Assembly (NCBI GenBank): GCA_024644185.1 | Contig: JAHELM010000148.1 | Coordinates: 1-6,571, forward strand | Length of the DNA stretch: 6,571 nt | Direction of reading: 5' to 3' | Origin: Rhodospirillales bacterium | GTDB lineage: Bacteria; Pseudomonadota; Alphaproteobacteria; UBA8366; JADFVY01 | Shown: positions 1 through 5,395 of the stretch, one piece after another | Layout: each line of letters begins with the position of its first letter | How positions within the stretch are numbered: position 1 is the first letter of the stretch | Made by a program: the position numbers and the translations under genes | The notes under the pieces: model-generated | Seen by the model: only the letters and a program-made list of their open reading frames with translations | Told to the model about the DNA's origin: nothing | The model's database searches: none

Positions 1-318
1 TGTCGCGTACCCTGTCAACGCCGGTATGGCCCCGCCGCGAATCGCCTCGGCACCGACGGCATTCGGGTGGGCGGTGTTGATGTTCACCAGATGCCCTTCC
101 GTCGTGCGCAGAAGCTCCCAGCGCCAGTCCAGCCTGGCCTTGGGGTTCGTATTCGCCGACAGCCAGATTTCCGTGCCTGGCTCGGCCAGCCCCAGCATCG
201 AGCCGGAATTCGCGCAATGGGCGACCGCCGTCTCGCCCGATGGCAGCGTGACATCGGCCAGAAAGCGCTTGTAGCGGCGCTGGAGGGTGGCGCGGGTGAG
301 GGGGGCGGGAAAACGCAT
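1..318 (-). CDS. sfsA: SfsA family protein (sugar fermentation stimulation protein A), N-terminal part, cut by window edge
   Basis: Reading the minus strand from the ATG at 318 gives 106 codons without a stop to position 1, so only the first part of the protein is present; the family is usually about 230-240 residues. The N-terminus MRFPAPLTRATL, then RRYKRFLADV at residues 14-23, HCANSGSM at 34-41, LGLAEPGTEIWLS just after it, and NTAHPN at 81-86 are the signature blocks of SfsA, an OB-fold plus nuclease-like protein first linked to maltose metabolism in E. coli. Its biochemical role is still poorly defined. I chose this ATG because the family normally begins a few residues before the F-P-x-P-L block. 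No good Shine-Dalgarno is visible upstream. The gene is divergent from the lipoprotein gene at 477, and the two share a 158-nt gap in which I find no convincing promoter on either strand. Family assignment is firm; function in this organism is not. Confidence 0.93.
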   Translation of the reverse strand, partial: MRFPAPLTRATLQRRYKRFLADVTLPSGETAVAHCANSGSMLGLAEPGTEIWLSANTNPKARLDWRWELLRTTEGHLVNINTAHPNAVGAEAIRGGAIPALTGYAT

Positions 319-476
319 GGCGGCGAGGGTATGCGGCGGCGGCGCGGGGTGCAAGGCGGCACCGGCGCGATCTCTGGCGCGGCGGCGGTTAACCTTGCGT
401 TCAGGGGAAATGCCTATCCTTGGCTTTTTGGCCGATCCCGGTCGTAGTTCCGGGCGGATAGACCTGACGGAGGGGA

Positions 477-1172
477 ATGATGAGAATCGGAACGACTGGA
501 TTTGCCTTGCGGTTCGCCGCGATCGTCGCGGCCGTTCTGCCGCTGGCCGCCTGCGGCGGCGCCGGCGGCAGCGGCAAGCATGCGTCGACAAAGGACATGC
601 TGGCGCCGCCGGTCACCGTGCGCGGGATCGTCACAACCGTTGACGGCTCGAAGCCCGACGGTTGCACGCTCACCGGATTCAACGCCACGTCCAACGCGGA
701 AATCCAGAATTCGGTCGTCGGGCGCGACTTCGCGGTGGTCTTTGCCTCCGGGGCGTATTTCGATGGCATGCGGTTCGAGGTCAAGTGCCCGGGATACGAC
801 CTGGGCTACAAATCGAAGATCTACTCGGCAACGGAAATCAGCGATGCCGGCAACAGGATCAAGCTGGGCGCGGTCACCGTGATGACCGGAATCGTCCATG
901 TTTCCGCGATGGTCGTGGACGAAACCGGCGCGGCGCCGGCGGGTTGTTCGGTCGGCCTGTATCCGGCCGGCAAGAAGGAACCCGTCACGACATGGCCGGC
1001 GACCGGCTTGTTCGACGGCGAATTCAAGATCGCCGAGGCGGGTAGCATGTTTACCTTCGAGGCCACCTGCCCGGGTTACGCCAGGCGTGGAACGTCGGGT
1101 GTCTACAGCGTCCAGATGATCGATATGACGAAGCCGGATGTCAGGCTTCGCGATCTGGTGGTCAAGCGCTGA
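477..1172 (+). CDS. Predicted lipoprotein with two tandem copies of a Cys-pair (CPGY) domain
   Basis: This 231-residue protein is of unrecognised family. A basic/hydrophobic signal segment (residues about 3-22) ends in the lipobox L-A-A-C with Cys26 as the likely lipidated residue, followed by a Gly/Ser-rich linker (27-45), so it should be an envelope lipoprotein. There is no Asp at +2 that would mark inner-membrane retention. The rest is two copies of one roughly 90-residue domain (about 46-135 and 140-229). Each has a G/D-G-C turn (Cys63, Cys157) and a later F-E-x-x-C-P-G-Y block (Cys104, Cys198), then a Y-S-x-x-x-I stretch and a closing beta-like strand. The Cys-Cys spacing is 41 residues in both copies, which suggests one disulfide per domain. 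The beta-rich pattern resembles Ig/transthyretin-like or carboxypeptidase-regulatory-like folds, but this is inference. A GGAGGGG at 469-475 precedes two ATGs, at 477 and 480; the second has the better spacing and may be the true start. Confidence 0.85.
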   Translation: MMRIGTTGFALRFAAIVAAVLPLAACGGAGGSGKHASTKDMLAPPVTVRGIVTTVDGSKPDGCTLTGFNATSNAEIQNSVVGRDFAVVFASGAYFDGMRFEVKCPGYDLGYKSKIYSATEISDAGNRIKLGAVTVMTGIVHVSAMVVDETGAAPAGCSVGLYPAGKKEPVTTWPATGLFDGEFKIAEAGSMFTFEATCPGYARRGTSGVYSVQMIDMTKPDVRLRDLVVKR

Positions 1173-1187
1173 GCCGGCCGATACTCC

Positions 1188-1204
1188 CCCGGCCCCGCGC
1201 CGGG
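1188..1204 (+). terminator. GC-rich hairpin after the lipoprotein gene, possible transcript end
   Basis: A perfect 6-bp stem (CCCGGC at 1188-1193 with GCCGGG at 1199-1204) encloses a 5-nt loop, starting 15 nt after the lipoprotein stop. No T-run follows, so it is not a canonical intrinsic terminator. It could be a 3'-end stabilising hairpin or a pause site, or simply a chance match in GC-rich DNA. Confidence 0.3.
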
Positions 1205-1248
1205 ATCGCGGAATACGCGGAAACCTTTGGTTAATCGGGATATGCGAT

Positions 1249-1275
1249 CATGTCCACATGCGTCTTATGGACATG
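1249..1275. promoter_or_regulatory. Perfect 8-bp inverted repeat in the leader of the Cys-repeat protein gene
   Basis: CATGTCCA (1249-1256) and TGGACATG (1268-1275) are exact reverse complements separated by 11 nt. The right arm ends two bases before the purine-rich ribosome-binding stretch GGGGGAGGG (1278-1286) of the gene starting at 1294. It could be an operator for a dimeric regulator, or an RNA hairpin beside the ribosome-binding site. It sits in an otherwise featureless 121-nt gap (1173-1293). No convincing -35/-10 pair is visible there. Confidence 0.4.
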
Positions 1276-1293
1276 CCGGGGGAGGGTCGGTCG

Positions 1294-2151
1294 ATGCGTG
1301 GAGTTGGAATCGCCATCGTCGCGGTGGTGACGGCACTGGCGATGCCGGTCTGGGGCAAGAGCGGCGAGGACGGACCGCCGGTCACCGAAAACATGAGCGC
1401 CCGCAAAGTGTTGGACGGGGTGATCCTGGGGATTGCCCGGCAGGGCGAGGACACCGTGGGCATGGTGTTCGACGGGCTGACCGCGCTGTGGGCCGAGGAC
1501 AGCACCCAGCGGGACGCGCTGCTGGTGGCCTTGCTGGACTATCAGGTCGGCGGGCCGCATGGCGGGCTTCTGGCCGAGATGATCACCGCCCGCGGCAAGG
1601 CGATCCTGCCGCTGCTGACGGCGCGGTTGCAGGCCGAACCGAAATGCGAGGACGAGTTCCTGGACGGCTGCCGGCCGCGCGCCGAGCGCGATCCGCTGAT
1701 CGAGGAGATTGCCGCCGCCATCGATCTGGGCGAGGTGCTGTGCGTCGATGTCGAGAAATGCCTGGTGCGGTCGGCCCGGTCGATGGTCTCGCCGCCGTTC
1801 CGCGGCATTCTCGACGCGACCCTGAAGGGTGACCGGCCGATTACGGACATGGCGGAGGAAATCCGCACGCTGGGCCTGGCGCATGACCGTCAGGGCCTGG
1901 CCGATCTGCTGGATTACCAGTTGGGGCCGGCCGCGGATGCGCTGGTCGACGAGCAGGTCACGCGGCTGGGCGCCGGGATGATCGGGGAACTGGATCACGC
2001 CTATACCGCGCCGCTGGTCTGCCATCCGGCCTATACGGGCGTCTGCGCCGTCGACGAAGCGGCGCGCCGGCAGCGCATCGAACGCCTGCTTGCCGCGGTG
2101 AAGAGCGGCGAGGTGATTTGCGCCGAAGGAACGGGCTGCACCGAGGAATAG
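1294..2151 (+). CDS. Exported protein of two tandem four-cysteine (LDYQ) repeats, unknown family
   Basis: This 285-residue protein is of unrecognised family. The start at 1294 is preferred because GGGGGAGGG lies 7 nt upstream and because it places a clean signal peptide (Arg2, then a hydrophobic run to about residue 20, likely cleavage near Gly21) at the N-terminus. The frame is open back to 1138, but the extension overlaps the lipoprotein gene and would bury the signal. The mature part consists of two repeats, about 35-156 and 160-282. Matching landmarks are S-A-R at 35 and 160, L-L-D-Y-Q-V/L-G with LDYQ at 81-84 and 206-209, and G-E-V-x-C near each end. The cysteines are 118, 126, 150 and 156 in copy one and 243, 251, 276 and 282 in copy two, i.e. 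C-x7-C then C-x5-C in both. The repeats look mainly alpha-helical. The product is likely periplasmic and could hold disulfides or bind a metal or cofactor; neither is shown. It follows another duplicated exported protein in the same orientation. Confidence 0.85.
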   Translation: MRGVGIAIVAVVTALAMPVWGKSGEDGPPVTENMSARKVLDGVILGIARQGEDTVGMVFDGLTALWAEDSTQRDALLVALLDYQVGGPHGGLLAEMITARGKAILPLLTARLQAEPKCEDEFLDGCRPRAERDPLIEEIAAAIDLGEVLCVDVEKCLVRSARSMVSPPFRGILDATLKGDRPITDMAEEIRTLGLAHDRQGLADLLDYQLGPAADALVDEQVTRLGAGMIGELDHAYTAPLVCHPAYTGVCAVDEAARRQRIERLLAAVKSGEVICAEGTGCTEE

Positions 2152-2164
2152 CTTAATCCGGCGG

Positions 2165-2193
2165 GTGACCGGACCGGACGGGCGGTCTATGAT
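2165..2193 (+). promoter_or_regulatory. Candidate sigma70-type promoter for the CinA-like gene
   Basis: GTGACC at 2165-2170 (TGAC core, 4 of 6 to TTGACA) is followed after exactly 17 nt by TATGAT at 2188-2193 (5 of 6 to TATAAT). Transcription would begin around 2200, giving a leader of about 30 nt to the ATG at 2230. The placement starts only 13 nt after the preceding stop codon and implies that this gene is transcribed separately from the exported-protein genes. Confidence 0.5.
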
Positions 2194-2219
2194 CCGGGGG
2201 CGAACCGATATGTCCCCGG
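2194..2219 (+). promoter_or_regulatory. Possible leader stem next to the CinA-like ribosome-binding site
   Basis: CCGGGG at 2194-2199 can pair with CCCCGG at 2214-2219 across a 14-nt loop. The right arm overlaps the only Shine-Dalgarno-like stretch (GGGGA, 2217-2221 region). It also forms the self-complementary CCCCGGGG (2214-2221). If transcription begins near 2200 the left arm would be largely missing, so a regulatory role is doubtful. Confidence 0.2.
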
Positions 2220-2229
2220 GGAAAAGTTC

Positions 2230-2991
2230 ATGGCCGAAGCAAAGACCGTCACCGCCGCTATGCTGATCATCGGCAACGAGATTCTCTCGGGCCGGACCAA
2301 GGACGCCAACCTGGCCTATATCGCCGAGCGGTTGAACGCGCTGGGAATTCGTCTGGCGGAAGCGCGGGTTGTGCCCGACGTGCCCGGCGAAATCGTCGAT
2401 GCGGTGAACGCCCTGCGGGCGCGCTATACCTATGTCTTCACCAGTGGAGGCATCGGGCCGACACATGACGACATCACCGCGGAATGCATTGCCCGGGCCT
2501 TCGGCGTGAAGCTGGCTGTCCACCCGGAAGCGTTGCGCCGGCTCGAGGAACGCTATGCGGAAATCGGCGTCGAGTTGAACGAGGCTCGACTGCGCATGGC
2601 CAAGACGCCGGAAGGCGCCGCGCTGATCGACAACCCGGTCTCCGCCGCGCCGGGCTTCCAGATCGGCAATGTCTTCGTCATGGCCGGCGTGCCGAAGATC
2701 ATGCAGGCGATGTTCGAAAGTCTGCGCGACCGGCTGGTCGGCGGCGCCCCTTTGTTGTCGCGCACCATCGTTTGCGACCTGCCGGAAGGACATATCGCCA
2801 GCGGTCTTGGGGCGGTTCAGAACCGGCATCCCGAGGTCGATATCGGCAGCTATCCGTCTTACGCCACCTCGGGGTTTCGGGTGGCGCTGGTGCTGCGCCA
2901 TACCAGGCAGGACGCCCTCGACGCGGCTGCCCGGGATGTGATCGCGCTGATCCGCGATCTCGGGGGTTCACCCCAGGAACAGGCTGTTTGA
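2230..2991 (+). CDS. CinA-family / MoaB-like molybdopterin-binding-domain protein, short form
   Basis: This 253-residue cytoplasmic protein belongs to the competence/damage-inducible protein A group (COG1058 type, MoCF/MoaB-Mog fold). Evidence: the N-terminal G-N-E-I-L-S-G-R-T-K-D-A-N block at residues 15-27, the glycine-rich TSGGIGPTHDD at 71-81 that forms the nucleotide/pterin-type binding loop in this superfamily, NPVSAAPGF at 135-143, MAGVPKIMQAM at 151-161 and GSYPSY at 206-211. It ends at about 253 residues and therefore lacks the C-terminal nicotinamide-nucleotide amidase (PncC) domain of full-length CinA; short forms like this are common in Alphaproteobacteria. The MoCF domain of CinA has been linked to ADP-ribose/NAD-derived pyrophosphate hydrolysis, but short homologues are mostly uncharacterised, so neither molybdopterin binding nor a pyrophosphatase role should be taken as proven. 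The ATG is preceded by GGGGA about 8 nt upstream. A candidate promoter lies at 2165-2193 and a candidate terminator at 3018-3046. Confidence 0.93.
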   Translation: MAEAKTVTAAMLIIGNEILSGRTKDANLAYIAERLNALGIRLAEARVVPDVPGEIVDAVNALRARYTYVFTSGGIGPTHDDITAECIARAFGVKLAVHPEALRRLEERYAEIGVELNEARLRMAKTPEGAALIDNPVSAAPGFQIGNVFVMAGVPKIMQAMFESLRDRLVGGAPLLSRTIVCDLPEGHIASGLGAVQNRHPEVDIGSYPSYATSGFRVALVLRHTRQDALDAAARDVIALIRDLGGSPQEQAV

Positions 2992-3017
2992 GGACCGGTT
3001 CGAGGGGGTGTTCGGGA

Positions 3018-3046
3018 CGCCGAAAGTATTGATTTTGGCGGATTTT
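3018..3046 (+). terminator. Candidate intrinsic terminator after the CinA-like gene
   Basis: CGCCGAAA (3018-3025) pairs with TTTTGGCG (3033-3040) in an 8-bp stem containing one G-U pair, with a 7-nt loop. GATTTT follows, giving four T at 3043-3046. It lies 27 nt after the stop of the CinA-like gene and before the AT-rich promoter region of the next gene. The T-run is short, so termination may be partial. Confidence 0.45.
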
Positions 3047-3079
3047 CCCGACCTGATCACGGTTTATTCGAGAAATGTT

Positions 3080-3108
3080 CTGAAAATTGTCTTAAAATAA
3101 GCTATACT
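3080..3108 (+). promoter_or_regulatory. Strong-looking sigma70-type promoter for the small membrane protein
   Basis: CTGAAA at 3080-3085 (4 of 6 to TTGACA) is followed after 17 nt by TATACT at 3103-3108 (5 of 6 to TATAAT). Both sit in a markedly AT-rich island (about 3060-3108) that contrasts with the GC-rich surroundings. Predicted start is near 3115, leaving a leader of about 25 nt with AAAGGGG at 3126-3132 as the ribosome-binding site ahead of the GTG at 3140. The alternative -35 TTCTGA at 3078 would need a 19-nt spacer. Confidence 0.6.
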
Positions 3109-3139
3109 GTCGGGCTGTAACCGGAAAAGGGGTGGGCCC

Positions 3140-3358
3140 GTGAGAGCCAAACGAATCCAGTTCGGACCTGGTGACACGATCGGCGGCACCGCGCCGCTGA
3201 TCATGATGCGGGATATCGACGGCTATCAGCCGCGCCGCCGGCGCCATCGGCGGGGCCGCGGGTTTGCCTGGGCGGTCCTGGCCGTGTCGGTACTGCTGAC
3301 GGCCTGGGTGATCGTCGATGGCATCCAGCGCGGCGTTCTGTTCACTATCCTTGGATAA
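3140..3358 (+). CDS. Small single-pass membrane protein of unknown function (GTG start)
   Basis: This 72-residue protein is not recognised. Residues 1-31 form a polar N-terminus containing a short D-I-D-G-Y stretch. Residues 32-40 are a dense Arg/His cluster (R-R-R-R-H-R-R-G-R). Residues about 42-60 are one hydrophobic helix (FAWAVLAVSVLLTAWVIV), followed by a short tail of 12 residues. By the positive-inside rule the N-terminus should be cytoplasmic and the tail periplasmic. The basic cluster could also contact nucleic acid or acidic lipid; this is speculation. The GTG start is supported by AAAGGGG 7 nt upstream and by a well-formed promoter about 30 nt upstream. In-frame ATGs at codons 22 and 23 (3203, 3206) lack such support but cannot be excluded. 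It is a lone gene between a candidate terminator and the tRNA, and codon use matches the neighbours. Confidence 0.7.
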   Translation: MRAKRIQFGPGDTIGGTAPLIMMRDIDGYQPRRRRHRRGRGFAWAVLAVSVLLTAWVIVDGIQRGVLFTILG

Positions 3359-3406
3359 TCCACGACTCCGCTAATCGTGCGCGACGTACGAAACCGTCTG
3401 TCATAG

Positions 3407-3435
3407 GCCCGCGAACGTCGTTATGGTTCGCGGGC
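3407..3435. repeat. Perfect 10-bp inverted repeat just upstream of tRNA-Leu
   Basis: GCCCGCGAAC (3407-3416) and GTTCGCGGGC (3426-3435) are exact reverse complements around a 9-nt loop, ending 2 nt before the tRNA. No T-run follows, so it is not a typical terminator for the small gene ending at 3358. The right arm overlaps a second perfect palindrome, GCGGGCGCGCCCGC at 3430-3443, that crosses into the tRNA acceptor stem. Possible roles are a hairpin in the tRNA precursor leader, a protein-binding site, or a transcript end for the upstream gene. The rest of the gap from 3359 shows no convincing promoter. Confidence 0.6.
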
Positions 3436-3437
3436 GC

Positions 3438-3526
3438 GCCCGCTTGGTGGAATTGGTAGACACAACAGACTTAAAATCTGTTTCCGGGTAACTGGAGTGC
3501 CGGTTCGAGTCCGGCAGCGGGCACCA
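3438..3526 (+). tRNA. tRNA-Leu, anticodon UAA, with encoded CCA
   Basis: The acceptor strands GCCCGCT (3438-3444) and AGCGGGC (3516-3522) pair fully, followed by discriminator A and CCA (3524-3526). The D arm holds the expected G-G-T-A-G-A. The anticodon stem ACAGA/TCTGT encloses loop CTTAAAA (3470-3476) with anticodon TAA at 3472-3474, which reads UUA and by wobble UUG. A long variable arm (about 3482-3497) marks a type II tRNA as expected for leucine, and the T arm GCCGG/CCGGC encloses TTCGAGT. The total is 89 nt including CCA. The isoacceptor is rare-codon oriented: I found no TTA codon in any coding region of this window. Confidence 0.98.
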
Positions 3527-3529
3527 TAA

Positions 3530-3557
3530 GGCCCGTGGGCGTGCTTGGGGCCGGGCC
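3530..3557 (+). terminator. Weak stem after tRNA-Leu
   Basis: GGCCCG (3530-3535) can pair with CGGGCC (3552-3557) around a 16-nt loop just after the CCA end. There is no T-run, and such matches are expected by chance in GC-rich DNA. It is noted only because a tRNA 3' trailer must end somewhere here. Confidence 0.2.
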
Positions 3558-3643
3558 GTCAATTCCTCCGACAGAGTTAACCTCGAATTAATCGCCGCCG
3601 TGGCATCGATCTGGGGCCGGCTGCCCGCTGGCCCGGAACGGGA

Positions 3644-5329
3644 ATGAATCGCATGTCGTCGCCAGTCGCCGCCGATACATTGCCGCGCAGCCTTGGCGCG
3701 TGGCCTTCAGCGCGTGGCGTCGCGGCGCTCTATCTGGCCCTGACCGCGGCGGTTCTGCTGCCGTTCTTCCTTGTGGATTCCGTGCCGTTGGCCGATATGG
3801 CGAACCATATGGCGCGCATCCATATCCTGGCGTCGATCGACGGCGATCCGATGCTGGCGGGGCTCTATCGGGTAAACTGGGGGTTGCAGCCGAATCTGGT
3901 CATGGATGTGCTGCTGCCGCCGCTCGCGGGTTTCGTTCGGGTCGAGGATCTCGCTCGCTGGTTTGCGGTGCTGACCGTTCTCACTCTCGTCACCGGAACG
4001 GTCGTTCTGCACCGGGCCCTGCATGGTCGGATCGGGTTGTGGCCGGCCGCTTCTCTGCTGTTCGTCTACAATCACGCGCTGATCTGGGGGCTGTTGAATT
4101 ATCTGTTCGGCATCGGGCTGGCGCTATGGTTGCTGGCCGGCTGGATCGCATCGGCGGACCGGCCGGGCTGGCGCCGCGGCGCGGCCTTCGCGCTGGCCTG
4201 CCTGGGGCTCTATTTCGTGCATCTGATGGCGCTGGGAATTTACGGGGGTCTTCTGGGGATTTGGGAGCTCGCACGCGCTTCTGGCGCGGTCGAACGCCGC
4301 CGTCTGCCGCTGGTCTGGGTCCAGGGCGCGGCCCAGTTCGTTCCCGCGGCGGCGCTGTATCTTGCCACTCTGCCGCCGGCTTCCGGCCCCGGCGAATTCG
4401 ACTGGGGCACCGCCGGCATGCGATTGCGCGGGATTTGGTCGCCGGTCCTGACCGATATCGGGACGGTGGATGCGGCGGTCGGACTGTTTGTCGTGGCGGT
4501 TCTCCTGGTCGGGCTGCTGCGCGGCTGGTTCCGGCTGGCGCCGGCAACCGGACTGCCGCTGGCCGTGCTGCTCGCCGGCGCGCTGGTGGCGCCGACCTGG
4601 CTTTTCGGGCGCCTTGGCGGCGTCTTCGGGGTCGACATGCGGCTCTGGGTGGCGCTGGCCTTCTTCGCGGTCGCCGCCGCACGCTATGCGGGGCCGGCTT
4701 CGCTCGGGCCGGTACTGGCGATGGCGGCGCTTCTGGTGCTGGGTGTGCGGGTCTATCAGATCCAGGACCACTGGCGCATCTACGATGCCCAGATTCGCGA
4801 ATATCGTGCCGCCGCGCTGGCGATCGCGCCGGGTAGCCGGGTGCTGCAGGTTCAGGAACGGTCGCTGCCGGTGGCCGGGGCGCCGGGATATTTCCGTGGC
4901 CTGTATTTCCACCTCAGCAGTTTTTCGGTCATCGATCGGGATGCCTTTGTGCCGCTGCTTTTCACCGACCCGGCAAAGCAGCCGCTGGCGGTTGCGCCGG
5001 CGCTCAGGGAAATCGACACGCCGGTTGGCGCGCCGTTGAGTCCGGGCGGATTGCGGGCCTGGGCCGACCCCGCGGTCTTCGACTGGTTCAAGGGCGATAT
5101 CGAGATCGGCGACCAGCGAATCTACGGCTATATGTGGCAGGACCGGTTCGATTACGCGGTTGTCATCCGCCAGGGCGATGAAGAGAATCCGGCGCCCGAA
5201 ATCCTCGACCCGGTATCCGCCGGCTCGTTCTTCGCGATCTATCGCATCCGGCCGGCCACCTGCATCGACGCCTATCCGCAAGCCTGCGCCGCGCTGCGGG
5301 CGAAGGGGCGAAGCTGGGCGCTGCAATAG
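3644..5329 (+). CDS. Polytopic membrane protein with D-x-x-N-H motif, possibly GT-C-like (first of a tandem pair)
   Basis: This 561-residue inner-membrane protein has about 9-11 hydrophobic segments between residues 25 and 371 (for example 25-47, 108-124, 132-170, 180-207, 225-243, 276-293, 303-321, 333-371). A soluble C-terminal part of about 190 residues, probably periplasmic, follows. After the first helix comes the loop V-P-L-A-D-M-A-N-H-M-A-R-I-H-I-L, with Asp51, Asn54 and His55. I recall the same D-x-x-N-H placement from uncharacterised alphaproteobacterial membrane proteins. An acidic residue in the first periplasmic loop is also typical of GT-C lipid-linked-sugar glycosyltransferases, so a GT-C-like role is a reasonable but unproven inference. 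Other conserved blocks shared with the next gene are LHGRIGLWPAA, LNYLFGIGLAL, VHLMALGIYG and a D-M-R-L-W-V-A-L-A-F-F segment. The ATG at 3644 overlaps a GGGA stretch; an in-frame ATG at 3653 has better spacing from it and may be the real start. Confidence 0.88.
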   Translation: MNRMSSPVAADTLPRSLGAWPSARGVAALYLALTAAVLLPFFLVDSVPLADMANHMARIHILASIDGDPMLAGLYRVNWGLQPNLVMDVLLPPLAGFVRVEDLARWFAVLTVLTLVTGTVVLHRALHGRIGLWPAASLLFVYNHALIWGLLNYLFGIGLALWLLAGWIASADRPGWRRGAAFALACLGLYFVHLMALGIYGGLLGIWELARASGAVERRRLPLVWVQGAAQFVPAAALYLATLPPASGPGEFDWGTAGMRLRGIWSPVLTDIGTVDAAVGLFVVAVLLVGLLRGWFRLAPATGLPLAVLLAGALVAPTWLFGRLGGVFGVDMRLWVALAFFAVAAARYAGPASLGPVLAMAALLVLGVRVYQIQDHWRIYDAQIREYRAAALAIAPGSRVLQVQERSLPVAGAPGYFRGLYFHLSSFSVIDRDAFVPLLFTDPAKQPLAVAPALREIDTPVGAPLSPGGLRAWADPAVFDWFKGDIEIGDQRIYGYMWQDRFDYAVVIRQGDEENPAPEILDPVSAGSFFAIYRIRPATCIDAYPQACAALRAKGRSWALQ

Positions 5330-5351
5330 GGGCACTCTTTACGGCGTTTTA

Positions 5352-5363
5352 ACCGCATGCGGT
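5352..5363. promoter_or_regulatory. 12-bp perfect palindrome between the paralogous membrane-protein genes
   Basis: ACCGCATGCGGT is fully self-complementary and lies in the 66-nt gap between the two membrane-protein genes, 32 nt before the chosen start at 5396. The gap shows no clear promoter. It could be an operator half-site pair or chance. It also contains an in-frame ATG (5357) that could be an alternative start of the downstream gene, but no ribosome-binding site precedes it. Confidence 0.25.
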
Positions 5364-5395
5364 CTATCACGAGCATCGTAGCAGTTGGCGCGGAG

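Noticed and set aside
67..447. Plus-strand open frames opposite sfsA (26-274, 67-447)
   Set aside because: The minus strand encodes clear SfsA signature blocks across this interval; the plus-strand products resemble nothing and have no ribosome-binding site.
1138..1293. Upstream extension of the Cys-repeat protein to an ATG at 1138
   Set aside because: The extension overlaps the lipoprotein gene, has no ribosome-binding site, and would place the signal peptide more than 50 residues inside the protein.
1231..2901. A 556-codon open frame on the minus strand, spanning two plus-strand genes
   Set aside because: It is antisense to the Cys-repeat and CinA-like genes, crosses their boundary, has a composition rich in Arg, Gln, His and Asp typical of GC-skew shadow frames, and shows no domain. 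The plus-strand proteins have recognisable signals and motifs.
3077..3092. Possible alphaproteobacterial LexA box (GTTC-N7-GTTC)
   Set aside because: GTTC at 3077-3080 is followed after 7 nt by TGTC rather than GTTC, so the second half-site does not match.
3500..3526. tRNA 3' end as a possible attachment site for an integrated element
   Set aside because: No repeat of the tRNA 3' segment and no integrase or phage gene is visible in the window.
4124..5335. A 403-codon minus-strand open frame opposite the first membrane protein
   Set aside because: The plus-strand product has clear helices and aligns with a neighbouring paralogue. The antisense product is a low-complexity Arg/Gln/Pro-rich shadow.
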